Source of the DNA: Timema cristinae
Taxonomy: Eukaryota; Arthropoda; Insecta; Phasmatodea; Timematidae
Assembly: GCA_039000515.1 (NCBI GenBank)
Contig: JBCFYV010000012.1
Location: 6,058,137-6,122,136 of the forward strand
Length of the DNA stretch: 64,000 bases
Direction: 5' to 3'
The notes beneath the pieces are model-generated. The model was not told the DNA's origin. It saw only the letters and a program-made list of their open reading frames with translations, and searched no databases. This document shows positions 1-11,811 of this stretch, piece after piece. Made by a program: the position numbers and the translations under genes. Every line of letters starts with the position of its first letter. Positions within the stretch are counted from its first letter, which is position 1.

Positions 1-8
1 ATAATAAA

Positions 9-69
<61 letters not shown>

Positions 70-75
70 CAGATT
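1..75. repeat. (AAT)n microsatellite
   Basis: A nearly pure trinucleotide AAT/TAA run opens the window. A second, shorter run of the same type lies at 15638-15668. Confidence 0.95.
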
Positions 76-1299
76 TTACACGCACTTTGGGATAACACGT
101 TTTTCTTTGTATTTGAAAATAAACAGGAAAACTGGGAATTTCACAAAAAACAAATAAAAATTAAATATTTATGAAGTTGGTATTTAACAGTGCGAGTTTT
201 AAATAGTGAGCCTTTGGATGGAAGTGAAATTGAACTAAAAAAATAAGCACGCTAATTAAAATACATGTCTTACTCCTTTTGTTCCTCCTTGACACATTGG
301 GTTGCGTAATAGATGCATGTATTCCACCTTTAAGGTCAAATCATCCTGCTATTAACACCAATAGCATGACTCTATAATAGTCACTCTATACAAATAAAAT
401 TCCAATACTATATATTAATCTTTAAGTGTCTGGTAAATAGAAATTCCTTCCAGAAACAGCCATGAAATGTTGTATTAAGAAATAGTACTGACCTTAAAAA
501 CGTAGGCCTACTGGGCACGTAGGCAAATTTACACTAATTTCATATTCAATTCAAGGCACCTTATCAAGACATTATATATATAATGACGATATATTATTGA
601 GTCGTAAGTTATCATAAATGTTTTCTATGAATCATTGTAATGTCTTAGTCGCTAAGTCATCCAAATAATTTGTATGTCGGTCGTGGTCCAATATTTTAAT
701 AGCATATGACGTCATGAATCAAAATGCATGGACTGGCTACTATAATAATCATAATACTTTGTTTTTAAAGGTATAATTGAATGATCTGGTATCCTATCCA
801 TCCTAAAATTGCTTCAATCATAATTTCATAGGCTAAATCATGTGCGTTGTAAATCTAACTTTAATAAATTGTGTCAATATATTTTTGACAGTTGTAAGAT
901 GAATATGATCAACTTTCATCGGTGTTTCCAAATCGCTAAGACTCAAGCGTTTTAAATGTAGAAGAAAAGTGTATCTTAGTTTTAAAAAATACATATGAAA
1001 AGGGCCTTTCAAATAGGCATAATATATTTAAACCTTTACATCTTTACATTGGGACTGAACCATCAATAATAAAAATTAAAGCTCTAAAAACAATTCACAT
1101 TCATAGTAAAAGAAATATACTGTCTTGACAGATATTTTTTCAAATACTGTAAATTCAAAAATCCTTAAAGATTCTTAATGACTTGAGCTATTAACAAATC
1201 GTAAATGGTTACAGTACACTTCGTTTACCCTGAAAACTTAACTTGATGGGTTCCTCTATGGTGCAGATTATAAGATGATACCATACTGTAATTAATGAG
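76..1299. other. AT-rich non-coding stretch
   Basis: No reading frame of note, no recognisable mobile-element core and no RNA gene. The composition is AT-rich with short A and T runs, as expected for intergenic or intronic insect DNA. Confidence 0.5.
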
Positions 1300-1550
1300 T
1301 ATCACTCAATACACAGTTTGCAATTCAATTAATTTAAATTAGTTGAAATATTAAACCTGAACACGGAATCTAACCCAGGAGTTTTTGCTTAGCTCACCAA
1401 TGCTACACCATTGAGCTAATCAGGATTCAGCCCGTGCTCAAGGTCTATTCACTCATAGTTTTAAGGTCGAGTCTGTGATGGACGTGTGGAATCGTCAGTT
1501 ACATATGTGCGACCAATAGTGTCGCGAGATAGCGGTTCTGCTTCCAAGTA
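1300..1550 (-). repeat. tRNA-like SINE, left arm of an inverted pair
   Basis: On the minus strand, 1432 down to about 1360 looks like a degraded tRNA promoter unit: an A-box-like TTAGCTCAATGGTGTAGCA and a B-box-like GGGTTAGATTCC, followed by the AT-rich motif AACTAATTTAAATTAAT. The sequence on both sides of the tRNA-like part is also shared, in reverse orientation, with 1715-1960. The shared parts include the motif GAGTCTGTGATGGAC and a TCGTCAGTTACATATG block, so this is a dispersed repeat of about 240 bp and not a functional tRNA gene. Confidence 0.55.
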
Positions 1551-1714
1551 TATAATACAAGATTGTAGTTTAAAAATAAAATTTCAATGGACATCAACAC
1601 ATATGGCCAGTGGTGTAGTTAGAATAATTTGTAGCCTGTGCGTTGATATTTATTGAGATCTCTCTTAAATAACAATATTGTATTATATACCTGGTAGCAT
1701 AAAAGCCTTCCCGA

Positions 1715-1960
1715 GAGAAGATGGCTGTGATATTTGAGAACTCGCGATACTATTTATCACTCATATGTAGCTGACGATTACACATGTCCGTCACAGACTC
1801 AGCCTTATTACTACGAGTAAAGAATGACCCCGAGTATGGAACGACTTCTGGATAGTTCAGTGGTAGAGCATTGGGGTGCTATGCCTAAGTTACTGGGTTC
1901 GATTCCCGTGTCTAGGTGTCATTTTTCAACTAATTTAAATTAATACTGTATTCGGTCAAG
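1715..1960 (+). repeat. tRNA-like SINE, right arm of an inverted pair
   Basis: A tRNA-like unit at about 1852-1920 has an A-box-like TAGTTCAGTGGTAGAGCA and a perfect B box GGTTCGATTCC. The acceptor stem pairs imperfectly and the anticodon stem is poor, so a working tRNA is unlikely. The downstream AACTAATTTAAATTAAT and the upstream 130 bp match the 1300-1550 copy in inverse orientation. Confidence 0.55.
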
Positions 1961-2283
1961 CCAAGACAGTTTGATACATTTCAGAGTAAACTGAGTGTGA
2001 AGAATATAATATCACACATCCAATGCTAGCGCTAAGATATTTACTACTTCGATAGCAGAACTAGCCCTAATATCTATAATAATAAAAGGAAGTGTTTGTT
2101 TGTTTTTGTGCGAAGCACAGCCAAATCTACGGCACACAGAGATCTGACATTTTAACATAGGAGGACGGAAGGGGGTCCGAGTGCACCTCGAAGCAGGATT
2201 TTTAATTAGACTATTTTTAACCAGTTTTTGAAGAAAAATATGTTAATCTGATAATTAAATTATCATGGCAAATCGGGCACCAT

Positions 2284-2306
2284 GGGGGGGGGGGGGGCCG
2301 GGGGGG
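2284..2306. repeat. poly-G tract
   Basis: A run of 14 G, then CCG, then six more G. Such tracts are prone to length errors in sequencing. The 300 bp around it hold no supported gene. Confidence 0.9.
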
Positions 2307-2334
2307 CTTATATAATTATACCACAGTGGGTCAC

Positions 2335-2450
2335 GGGTAACGCTGTTCAGGATTGCTAGTAAGTAATAAAGATATTAATTGGCACCACCCAGAATCAAGC
2401 AAAGGACTCTAGACGTTTGGTCGACCATTCTAACCACTTATGGTAAGAAA
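2335..2450 (-). repeat. tRNA-like SINE fragment
   Basis: Read on the minus strand it contains AGTGGTTAGAATGGTCGACC, then TTTGCTTGATTCTGGGTGGT. The same arrangement recurs at 7255-7345 (minus) and 10735-10830 (plus). The GATTCTGGGTGGT core resembles a decayed Pol III B box and downstream arm. It is a dispersed short repeat, not a tRNA gene. Confidence 0.45.
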
Positions 2451-3339
2451 ATTAACGATAAATGGTTAATATGGGACAAAGAAGGTTTCCCGATAAAAGT
2501 TTGTTTCTAATGTGAGCTACAAAGAACGTCTGGCGAACTGAAAGCAAAATAAAAAATAAAAAACTGATTAACGTGAAAGTTGTAATAAAAGTGTTTGTGT
2601 TGCGCACTTGTCCCTATAAGGAGGAGGTGATATGTACCGGGATATAAAACAAAAGAAGCGAGCGAGGATCCTTGAGTGTGGTTCAGGTTACCTTCCTTAC
2701 CACCCACCCCCGGGATCTGTCGCGTCACAATGGACTCAGATTTATTCAGCTCGTAAAGCAGAGCGCGACTCAGACTGGAGACGCCAAGCGATGACAACAA
2801 GCGTCTGTCTCACATACTCTTCCTACTCTTCTTGTTTCCTTTCTTTATGGTCTCCCTTTTCACTCTCCTAGTTCTTATCTCGTCCTCCTATTAAGGCATT
2901 TAAACAATTAAAAACTTCCAGCTTGATCGTTCAACTTAAAACTTTTTCTAAAAAATTAGTTAGTTTAATACAAGGTTTACCAACGACTTATTTTAATGCT
3001 TAGTGATGAGGATGTCAATAAAGTTCGTCCACACCATTATGGCCATACGCCTCCAGAATACTCAACCAGGATTCGAACCCATGCAATACGGCTTAGTTTC
3101 CTCGGCCCTTATTTAGGGTGCAGCCAAGTATAAAGTGAGGATCAAAGAATCTTCACGAGAACATTAAGTAGCGAATTCTTGAGTCTATAAATAGTTATCC
3201 TTTTAAATGCGTATTTTTTTAAAAGCATTGAATAAAAATGTCTCATTTTATCTAATTAATGATTAGCATTTTTGACATAATTAAATTATTACTAAATGGT
3301 CAATAATACATTGTCATCAAACAATATCATCAACCAAAA
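2451..3339. other. no supported gene
   Basis: Two short overlapping reading frames at 2507-2871 oppose each other and resemble no protein I know. A tRNA-like B box (GGATTCGAACCC) near 3068-3080 suggests one more SINE scrap. Otherwise the stretch is AT-rich with no support for a gene. Confidence 0.4.
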
Positions 3340-4340
3340 CGCGACTGATAACAAATGGTACGACACAATCTTACTGACGTTTTTATAACTCGAAACGAAA
3401 TTTAAAAAAATAGGTTTTTATAAGCTACCTTTGAATGAGTTTTTCTCAGAAAAACAAACACTTTATCTTGTTAGTAACATAAAATATTAAATTTAAAAAA
3501 ATCAATTACAAACAAACCTAAATTATAAAAATTAAGATACAATATATATATTTTATACATTATTATTTTATCATCAAAACCATTCAAAGATGCCAGATTT
3601 TTAACTAAATTCTTTAGGCTAGATTCGAAAAATATCAATTTTTTTTAAAGTTGTCTAAAGTAAGTCTACCAATGAATGAATTTATTTTAGCATAATAATT
3701 ATCAAACATTATTACTAATCATGTAAAATATTCTCCAAAAACTAATTTTCTTAACAAAACCGTTTAAGTTATTTTCAAATGATTTAAAAAATTTCAAAAA
3801 TAAGGCATACATAAACTGCTATTAAATATTTGTTTTATTTACTCTGAGTCAAAAAAATTAACAGATAACTTACCCATTTTGAACCAAATCATGAGAGTCA
3901 TTTTAAAAATATTCAATTTTTAAAAATCAATTATCAATAAACTATTAAACGATTTTTTCGCCGGAAAAAAGAATATAGTTTATTTATCATGTAAAACATT
4001 CCCGAAATATTCTAAACAAAATAGTTAGAGCCATCTTAGACATAATTTGAATTTTCAAAAACCACCCATTAATCAACTACTCTTAATTTAAGTGATAGGA
4101 TATAAGTAACAAAAAGCCTACCTAAGTTATAGCCATATACTATATAAATATCAAATTTGAATAAAATCCATAAAAAAATGTCAGATTTGTAGCCAGAGAC
4201 AAAGAGACAAACATGGGGGTATACATCATTTTAAAATCCACTTTTTGGGGGTTCTGGGTCACATAAAACGTAAAGTTTCATCATAATCTTGAGGTCGAAA
4301 CTTTTAACGATTACAATAGTTTCTCTTGAAATGAGAAAGT
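3340..4340 (+). repeat. degenerate ~140-bp tandem satellite, array 1
   Basis: A motif of the form CC-AAA---TGAACAAAAT/CC followed by a GTTAGAGCCATTTT-like block recurs near 3735, 3870 and 4005, spaced about 130-150 bp. Between the cores lie AT-rich segments containing CATGTAAAATATTC-like and TCAATAAACTA-like blocks. The right end carries a tail near 4290-4325 (GAGGTCGAAACTTTTAACGA then TTACAATAG). A similar tail occurs at about 8970-9005, so the whole is a dispersed repeat with internal tandem structure. No coding capacity. Confidence 0.5.
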
Positions 4341-4602
4341 AAAAAAGGGGGAATTTTAAAAACTTTAAATTGTGTGCTTTGTTAATGATTGTTTTATTTG
4401 ATAGCTATAAAAACAATATGAGGAAGAGGAATCATACATTTTTTTATAACAGAAGGCTCGAATTCAAAGTGATTTCTCTCAATACAAGGGCCTTACATAT
4501 ATTTTGAGAGAATTACGTTATTGATTCTACTATGATATAGACTGGAAGATACAGTAACAGATCAAGATAAGCCCACTAGCTTGCAGGAGAGTATCTGTGT
4601 AC

Positions 4603-6455
4603 CTATCTTGGCCACGTTCCCTTGATCATATCTGCGCCTTTCTCTGCGATCATTACGGTGGCAGCTTGCGAATACCCGCTCACAATACTGGGCATCACAG
4701 AAGAATCCACAACTCGCAGACCTTCAACTCCGTGTACTTTTAGCTGAGGATCAACCACCGCCATGGGGTCCGAGGCGGGACCCATCTTGCAGGACCCCAC
4801 AGGACCATTCAGACTAGAACGTACATGGCTCATCACCACGCATCTAAAGTATATCTCCGTGTTGGCATTGTGTTGAGAGCACTGGGGCACGGGGGCAAGG
4901 ATAGCCGATAGCCGTAGTGCTTGAACGTGTAGGTTTCACTAAGGTTCATGGCGAACTTCACGCCTTCGATGGCAGCTTGCAAGTCAATGCGATCCTCCAG
5001 ATAGTTCATATATATCAGCGGAGGAGAATTAGGATCAGACGAGTTTATGGTGACGTATCCTCTACTCTTGGGCCTCAAAACGGTAGGAGAAATTATCAGT
5101 CCATTATAGTAAAATGGGAATTCTACCTTGTCGTTTGATCGTGGGCAGTTTATGTCATCTGTCGTAACTGAAACGTTTTCTGAACTTGGAGATAACGAGG
5201 TTAAGAATGAATATTGTATGTTGGGAATGTCACCCGCATCAGTACGATCGCTGGACTTGGAGAAGGCCACCAACTGACCTGGGCCGATGGAAGACAGAGG
5301 ACCTTTCGAATTGAAATATGAAGTCATATCTAGATACGAGCTTTGAATATTAGCTGGGATCCTAGATGTGTCTCCACTAAGTTGGTACTCGACAAAAGGG
5401 ATGGTAGGATTATCCTGGAGGTTTTTCCCAACCATAGAGTTCTTTATCACTGTGATCCCCAAACTCTTCAAAGTTTCCCTTGGGCCGACACCAGAGAGCA
5501 TAAGGATTTGCGCAGATCCCACAACCCCAGCACTGAGGATAACCTCTTTGAGAGCGTAAGCCTTCAGCACCTTCCCCACATCGTCCCCCAACACATATTC
5601 CACTCCATAGGCCGTCTTGGTGCCCACATCTATAAGAACTTTTCTCACTCTACCCCTGATCACGACCTTCAGGTTAGTCCTCGTCTGCCTCGCAGGATCT
5701 AGAAACGCCGTGTTAGTGCTACGACGCTTCCCGTCGTAGGATGTCGTGTGTGCCCTCATTACGCCTTCCTGTTTGTTGCCATTCACATCCACGTAGTTGT
5801 ACCCCGATTCTATAAAAGCCTGCACCAGTATGTTTACGTTGGCATCCTTGTGAGGAAACTTCTGCACACTGAGATAACCACCAGTTCCGTGATATCTAGA
5901 GTTTTTAGCGGTATAATCTCGAAGGTCTTCAGATTTCTTGAAATACTCCAAAACGTCCGTGAAACCCCATCCCTTGTTTCCCATGGCCTCCCAATCATCG
6001 AAGTCTTTATGGTTCCCACGCACGTAAAGCATATTGTTGATTACACTGGTTCCTCCGAGAACCTTCCCCATGGGCCAATCACAGCCAGCGCCTCCACAAA
6101 TTATGTCGTCAGGTTGTGTTCTGTAGGCCCAATCAAGGTCGGAATGCCTCCCCCTGAGCGCTGGAGAAAAGGCGGGTACTGCCGCCACATCCGGCTCCTC
6201 GCCCCCTGCCTCCAGTAGAAGCACCTTCCAGCCCACCTCCTCGGAGAGCCTGTTGGCCAACACGCAGCCTGCAGTACCACCACCAATTATCACGTAGTCG
6301 TAATGGACGGCGGAGGGTTGTCTCGGGGGGAACTCCCCACGATGTTTAGGACTCACCATGTAGCTGATGAGGCCGAGGTATAGGGTTGGGATGCTTATGG
6401 TGCATGACGTAGAGTTGGGAATGTCCAACACGGGAAATTCGGGAAGTAGCGACAT
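4603..6455 (-). pseudogene. GMC oxidoreductase (glucose dehydrogenase-like), frame broken
   Basis: This encodes a flavoprotein of the glucose-methanol-choline oxidoreductase family, like insect FAD/quinone glucose dehydrogenases. Visible features, in order: a short hydrophobic N-terminus, the FAD-binding [13 protein letters not shown], a GMC signature [19 protein letters not shown], and a second signature near [15 protein letters not shown]. The C-terminal [10 protein letters not shown] and [11 protein letters not shown] blocks lie in another frame. The frames must be joined across the C/G-rich run near 4885-4900 by a one-base difference, so this is either a mutation or a sequencing error. 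I prefer the ATG at 6455: a strong acceptor (TTTTGTGTTTCAG) lies 14 nt upstream and would leave a short 5' leader, with earlier non-coding exon(s) beyond. The usual catalytic His of the HPVGT motif is Gly here, and the second catalytic position (normally His or Asn near SGNTNA) is Gln, so classic dehydrogenase chemistry is doubtful. Length is near normal for the family (about 600 aa). Confidence 0.85.
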
Positions 6456-6639
6456 CTTTAAAACTTTTACTGAAACACAAAATGTAGATGGAAGTACCTC
6501 CATTTATTCGCCTAGTTTGGTTAACCATTAATACAATAGAAACACTAAGTAAGCCTAGGACGGTAGCATGTAGCTCTAAGCACCTAAGTTGCACAAGTGG
6601 TCACGTCATTTTATAACCTATGACAGATATAAGTTTGAG

Positions 6640-6830
6640 TCCGAAACAAAAGCTCAGTCGGTAGCGTGTCTGTTCATTGAGCTGAGGGTCCCGAGTTTGA
6701 TTTCTGGCATGGTCGAAATAATTATCATTGGCGAAATGTGAGTTTCCCCTTTTACAGTAATGAATTAACGGCTGGGAGCAGAATGCTGGGTCTGTTATAG
6801 ATTAAAATTAGTTCATAAGTCGAGTGCTGA
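6640..6830 (+). repeat. tRNA-derived SINE
   Basis: A-box-like AGCTCAGTCGGTAGCGTGTC is followed by a decayed B box (GAGTTTGATTTCTGG) and a body containing AATTAACGGCTGGGAGCAGA. The same head and body occur in reverse at 7500-7665. It is a dispersed repeat with an internal Pol III promoter, not a tRNA gene. Confidence 0.6.
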
Positions 6831-6889
6831 TATATTCAATCGGTTCAGAGAGTGCACGTTAAATACCTTAAATAAATGCAAATAGGGCG

Positions 6890-7250
6890 AGGGTGGGATC
6901 GGGTTTGACTCTCAACAAGGGCAACCAATTAGTCTCCTAAAAGGGCGAGAAAAAAGCCACCTCAAGACACCTGGCCAGAAATCGAAATCCAACTTTACTT
7001 TCACTGGTGAACCAGATCAGATGATGTCTACGCTTTAGCCCTTGTGATCACTACAGTAATAAAGTTTAGAGAAAGTAAATATTCTAAATAAAAAAAGCAT
7101 GCAAATTAATATATACAACTTATTAGAAATTTATGGTTTAACAACTTTGTCCATATTATGTTTAATTAATGTATTTGACGTATAACACGACTTAAGAGCT
7201 AGCTTAACCTAAAACAGTAAGCTTAATACTGTACACCAAACATTCACGTC
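6890..7250. other. short repeat scraps
   Basis: A decayed tRNA-like block (GGGATCGGGTTTGACTCTCA) at about 6894-6915 is followed by AT-rich sequence. No gene is supported. Confidence 0.4.
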
Positions 7251-7254
7251 TAGA

Positions 7255-7345
7255 TAGCTACTAATTGTGTAGTAGTACGAGTTTGAATATATATATCAAC
7301 ACCACGTGGAATCAAACCAGGGTCTTGTAGACTGATCGACCCCGT
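7255..7345 (-). repeat. tRNA-like SINE fragment
   Basis: On the minus strand it reads CCTGGTTTGATTCCACGTGG after a GGTCGATCAGTCTACAAGA block. This matches the arrangement at 2335-2450 and 10735-10830. Confidence 0.45.
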
Positions 7346-7499
7346 TGACCCTTTAGTCACATATAAGTATACAAATTTTACACCCATTACTGTTTCCAGC
7401 CTGTGGCCTGAGTCAGTTTTTCTTATTAAAGCCAAATATTTTTCCACTACCAGCTGGTTAGGCCTGTCGTAGCTTCATAAGTCTTATAATCTATCTTAA

Positions 7500-7665
7500 T
7501 ACCAAGACCGGCACAACATTCAGTCCCCGGCCGTTAATTTATCAATATCAAAGGGTAAACCCACATTTTACCATTGATATTTTTTTTACCATTCCAGTAA
7601 TCGAACCCGAAACCCTTAGATTAGTATGCAGACACGTTACCGACTGAGCTAAGGTGTCGGACCAT
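7500..7665 (-). repeat. tRNA-derived SINE, inverse copy of 6640-6830
   Basis: On the minus strand: CTTAGCTCAGTCGGTAACGT (A box), GGGTTCGATTACTGG (B box), then a body with AATTAACGGCCGGGGACTGA. Head and body align with 6640-6830 in the opposite orientation. The better-preserved boxes make this the cleaner copy. Confidence 0.6.
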
Positions 7666-7689
7666 CAATATATACAATATAATATATAT

Positions 7690-8640
7690 ATAAAATACAA
7701 TAATGGAGGTACTCACTGGTTTTAGGTGATGCCGAGTAGCTAATGATATGACTGAAGAGGATGACAAGAACCACCGAGCCTACTTTTTAAATGAGGTGAA
7801 GGTTCTGTGACATGGGGTTGTCCTAGAGCCGCTGATACCAGGCCCATCATAAACTGGTTGTACCACCAGTTCCACAAGGAAACGAAGCTGTTATCAACGC
7901 CAGCCGCCAAGGTGACACTGTACTTGCACGGCAGTTCTGGTTGCAGGAGAAAGAATTGGGTCGATATAATTATTATTATTATTAAGTCATTTTACTAAGG
8001 TTTTCGGATGAAGTCCTCCCCATTGAGAGAATGAAAACCAGTTTTGTATCCCGATAGTGTCGTATATACAAATGTGGTATTAGGTCTGAAGTTAAATGAT
8101 ATAAAGCTCAAAATTTAAAATTGATGACCTACTTTCTGAAAAACAGTACATCAAGTTTTAATAGCCATCTGGTATATGCGCATTTCAATTACGTTTAGGA
8201 GGCGGAAATTAGGAAGGAGGTATACAGAGTGAATGTATCTGTTTTGGGCGGCAGAAGAGTGTGAAACCAACTTTCAGCACATCTGACCGGCATTAGATCC
8301 ATAGTGTCCCCGTTAACCGCTGACAAAACAAGAATATCGTGGCATTTGGTCCACGTGCCCACCGATACAGGTAACTGAAACTTGATTCCAGAGTCTTGAA
8401 TGAGAAATGTTCGACGTATTTTGATCATTTCACTGTGGATTAGCTTATAATCATCTTTTTTTTGGAGGTCAATGTTATAATCTCAACGGAGAGAGGAGGA
8501 GACTCAGATGTGATTTGTTACTGTAGTTTTCTTAATTATTCCTCTGTAATATAACGCGAGTGGATTTTATTTAAACTATTAAATTACATCTCCTCATTTG
8601 TATACTTTTGATTTAGCCGTTAATAGCCCGTGTGTTAAAC
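7690..8640. other. no supported gene
   Basis: Short open frames at 7807-7998 (plus) and 8195-8428 (minus) have no recognisable domain. Because 7730-7960 lies upstream of the minus-strand GMC gene, I looked for a leading exon there. The frames are interrupted by stops and no initiating Met precedes the only hydrophobic run, so I do not call one. Confidence 0.35.
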
Positions 8641-8659
8641 GCAATTTTTTTACTAATAA

Positions 8660-9060
8660 AAGGTACGACACAATTTACATAATTTATCAAACAAAAAAAA
8701 TCATTTATCAGTAAGCTACCTTTAAGTAATTGTATTTTTATATAAACGGACAAAGATTCTTAATTAGTAGGCCTTATGTCAAGCATTGACTAAAAAAAAT
8801 TATGAACAAAATTGTTAAAACTATTTTCGAGAAATTTAAATTAAAAACAAAAAATGTTAGAGCAAGAATCCACATCACGATTTTGTCGACGTGTGAGCGT
8901 ACAACATATGAGTATCAGGTATTAAACCCGTCAAACCTTGTAGGCCACATATTACCTTAATATACATCATGGTTCCGAAAGAGAAAATGTTCACGGTTAC
9001 AATATTTTCAATATATGAAGAAGTATAATAATTACAAATAAATACTTTCACAAACATTTA
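8660..9060 (+). repeat. satellite-related repeat, array 2 (fragment)
   Basis: GGTACGACACAAT and TAAGCTACCTTTAA blocks match 3358-3435, and a GAACAAAATTGTTAAAACTA monomer core appears near 8806. The tail near 8970-9005 (GGTTCCGAAAGAG then ACGGTTACAAT) parallels the right end of the 3340-4340 block. It appears to be an internally deleted copy of the same repeat. Confidence 0.45.
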
Positions 9061-10734
9061 ACGCAAACCTTTCTTTTATATCGTCGATGTGATTGATAGT
9101 CATTACTGGTATTTGGCTGTACTTACTAGAAACTTTCTTCATACCTATTTTTTCTAGATTTAATTTATTATTCCCATCAACTATTTGTTTCATCACATTT
9201 CATCACGAGTGTAAATAGACCACAGAAATGTTATCTTAACAATAATTAATATACCTGATATCAAAGTGTTGTCTTTAGTATTTACTGTAATCATAAATTG
9301 AATTACACCTACCAAGGTGTTTCATTAATTACGTATCAGTCTTTTATGTCATCCTTGCTTATAAAACAACAACAGGTAAAACACAAATAAGATGTGTATA
9401 AGTTTCACAGTTTATAAAATAGAAGACTTTGTAATTTGTTGTCGTATTAGACGCTCTCACCCAGCTAGAACCTGACGTCACATCGTGGTGTGCGGTTTAC
9501 TATTCTACTTTAGAAAAGAATGGAATGGAGACCAGTGAATCCACGCTACCCGATTTCAAAAACTAAACAAAATTCAAAAATAATTATTTTATAATTAACT
9601 GATTCATTTTTCACTACTATGAATTGTATAAAGCTTTATTCACTCGCTCGACGAAGATTTAGAGCAGAATAATCTTGAGTGGCGTAGCAATTCACACGCT
9701 ATCAAAAAGTTGTGTCGACCTATAATGATTTTCAACGCAAACTTATAGCTGACTATCAATATGTTTAGTTTTCTAGCCGAAAAACCAATATTTCAGATCA
9801 TTTTAATATTTTCAAATTAATGTGGTGTGTAGTAAAACCGATCAACACAGAACGATAACTACACACAAGCTTTTCATTTATCGGGTTATTTCAAATCATT
9901 TGCCAAAAATAGCTGCAGTGCCTGCTCGTGTCTGAATATAATTTATAGGAGCATACGCGTATTGAGTCGGTTCACTGTGAAATTAGATTGGTTCTTTTAA
10001 GCAGATTTTATGAGAGGCGTGTACAAAGCTGAGATTGTTTATACTAGTGCAAAGTGATCAAAGCAGTTCGCGCTGATTCCTTGTGATTGGTTTAGAGCTC
10101 ATCACATGAACACATTAAATTTGTTTTTTTGTTTTTCGGCGAGTGTGTGAATTCATAGTAACAGAACACTGCACTTATAAGCCATTTCCAGTTCGTACAT
10201 AATCATGTTTATAATGTCCCGATCAATCTGTCGTATATTTAACAACATATTTTTGAGTGTTTCGACAATAAGTAAAAAATATAAAGCCCAAAAATAAACG
10301 TAGAGCAACAAACATTGACAAAAAGTCTTTAAGCGGTGAAAGTATGCAGCTATTTGTTAAAAGTGACACCTACACCTAAATAATACATACTATTAGACCA
10401 GGTAATATTTTATTTTTTATCACGCTCAGACTATCCATGTCTGCGAGGGATTTTAAAGAATGTTTTAGTTTGATTTGTAGCTCCTTTGTGAGAAGGGTTA
10501 TTTAGCAGAGTTTAACTCTGAAAAAAAGAATATAGCCTACGTAATTGTAATAATATTGTTAATGATAACTGTAAAATCTTACATAGTAATATCGCTTAAC
10601 GTATAATCGGGTCACCTTGGCATTATACAATAGTGGTACAAAAATTACGTTTTACATTTATTCAAAATGCAATGTTTTTTAGGCTCTAGAGAAATTGTCG
10701 TTCTACAATAACTACTACTATATCCCTAATAATA
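9061..10734. other. non-coding, unassigned
   Basis: AT-rich sequence without a frame over about 60 codons, without RNA-gene boxes and without terminal repeats I can recognise. It could be intronic or intergenic. Confidence 0.4.
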
Positions 10735-10830
10735 ACAGACCATCGTTATTGCTTGGGTGGTTGACCACAAATTAAAGAGAACATGATTTGATTCTGGGTG
10801 GTATTAATGTAACTATTTATTAGTTGTATA
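10735..10830 (+). repeat. tRNA-like SINE fragment
   Basis: GGGTGGTTGACCACAAATTA is followed by TTTGATTCTGGGTGGTATTA. This is the plus-strand member of the group at 2335-2450 and 7255-7345. Confidence 0.45.
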
Positions 10831-11124
10831 AGAGATCATCCTGCTATTAGTTTAGTAAATCTAGGACATGTAGAGTCCAATCTCAATAGGAATAACCTTA
10901 TTTGATAGTTATAAAAGTTATTAGATCTACTATCTACTTTCACGTATACATAAGTCGTCATGTTATCTGCAGCATCTTATTTAAATAAATATGATCAATA
11001 CCTATAGAATAAACCCTAATAATATAGTAAAATATTGGTTTGGTTGAACGCAGAATGTTCAGTTTTCTAAAAGTTTCTTCCTATCAAAATTTTACTGTGA
11101 AGTTGAGTGGGTAATATATATATT

Positions 11125-11230
11125 TTTATTTTATCACCGCGTCTTACTACCTGTTGAGGTTGTACGCATATCTGATAATTACTCTAACTGGGTAAGGATG
11201 AAGAAGGAAGCATTTTAGAGGTGAAGAAAA
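11125..11230 (-). repeat. SINE tail fragment
   Basis: The block ACCGCGTCTTACTACCTGTT followed by GAGGTTGTACGCAT is the reverse complement of the 3' end of the SINE at 12300-12535. The same end sequence is seen at 12593 and, diverged, at 25803. Confidence 0.5.
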
Positions 11231-11811
11231 TTAAACTCTATGTTCGTAATAAATGTTTATTTGTTCTATTTTGACATTTTTTTTGTTATAAAAACTACAA
11301 AAACACAGACCTTTTATCGCATTCCCTACTTCCCCACCTTAAGGTGGAAAGGGGCATAAATAATCACAGGGGTAAATAACATGGAGCTATCCCCCTTGTC
11401 CCCCCTCTCCCCCACACAGTGTACCTTCTGAAATTCGTTCGAGGCCCGGTCTACGCGTCACTGGCAATCCACTACGTCACGAGAGACGACTGAAAAGTAC
11501 CATTTTGGAATTGTAAAAATTCCAAATGTCTGTTAAATGTCGGTTGCTGTAAAAGAGTAATAATTGGTACAATTAGTGATTTTGTTTCAAAATAATAGCT
11601 CAGATTTCATGAATCCTGAAAAGTACAAATTTGGAATTGGTACTATTTGGATTTGGTTTCAAACGAATAATTTATCTAGACCACTTTTTGGTGGAAGACA
11701 TGATTATTAGTTTAAAAGAAAATCCTGAATGTAGCAATTTTTGACTTTTCTACATCAGCCAAAACGAAATAAAATTCGGAATTGTCACAACTAGGAAATT
11801 GTATTTTTCAG

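Noticed and set aside
1850..1925. Possible functional tRNA gene
   Set aside because: The boxes are good, but the acceptor and anticodon stems pair poorly and the flanks match another repeat copy. A tRNA-derived repeat fits better.
2507..2871. Overlapping frames on both strands
   Set aside because: No recognisable domain, and low-complexity ends. The opposing frames shadow each other.
7700..7970. Possible upstream coding exon of the GMC gene
   Set aside because: A hydrophobic run is open in one minus frame but has no Met and is preceded by a stop. The other frames are interrupted, and no clean donor and acceptor pair fits the GMC start.
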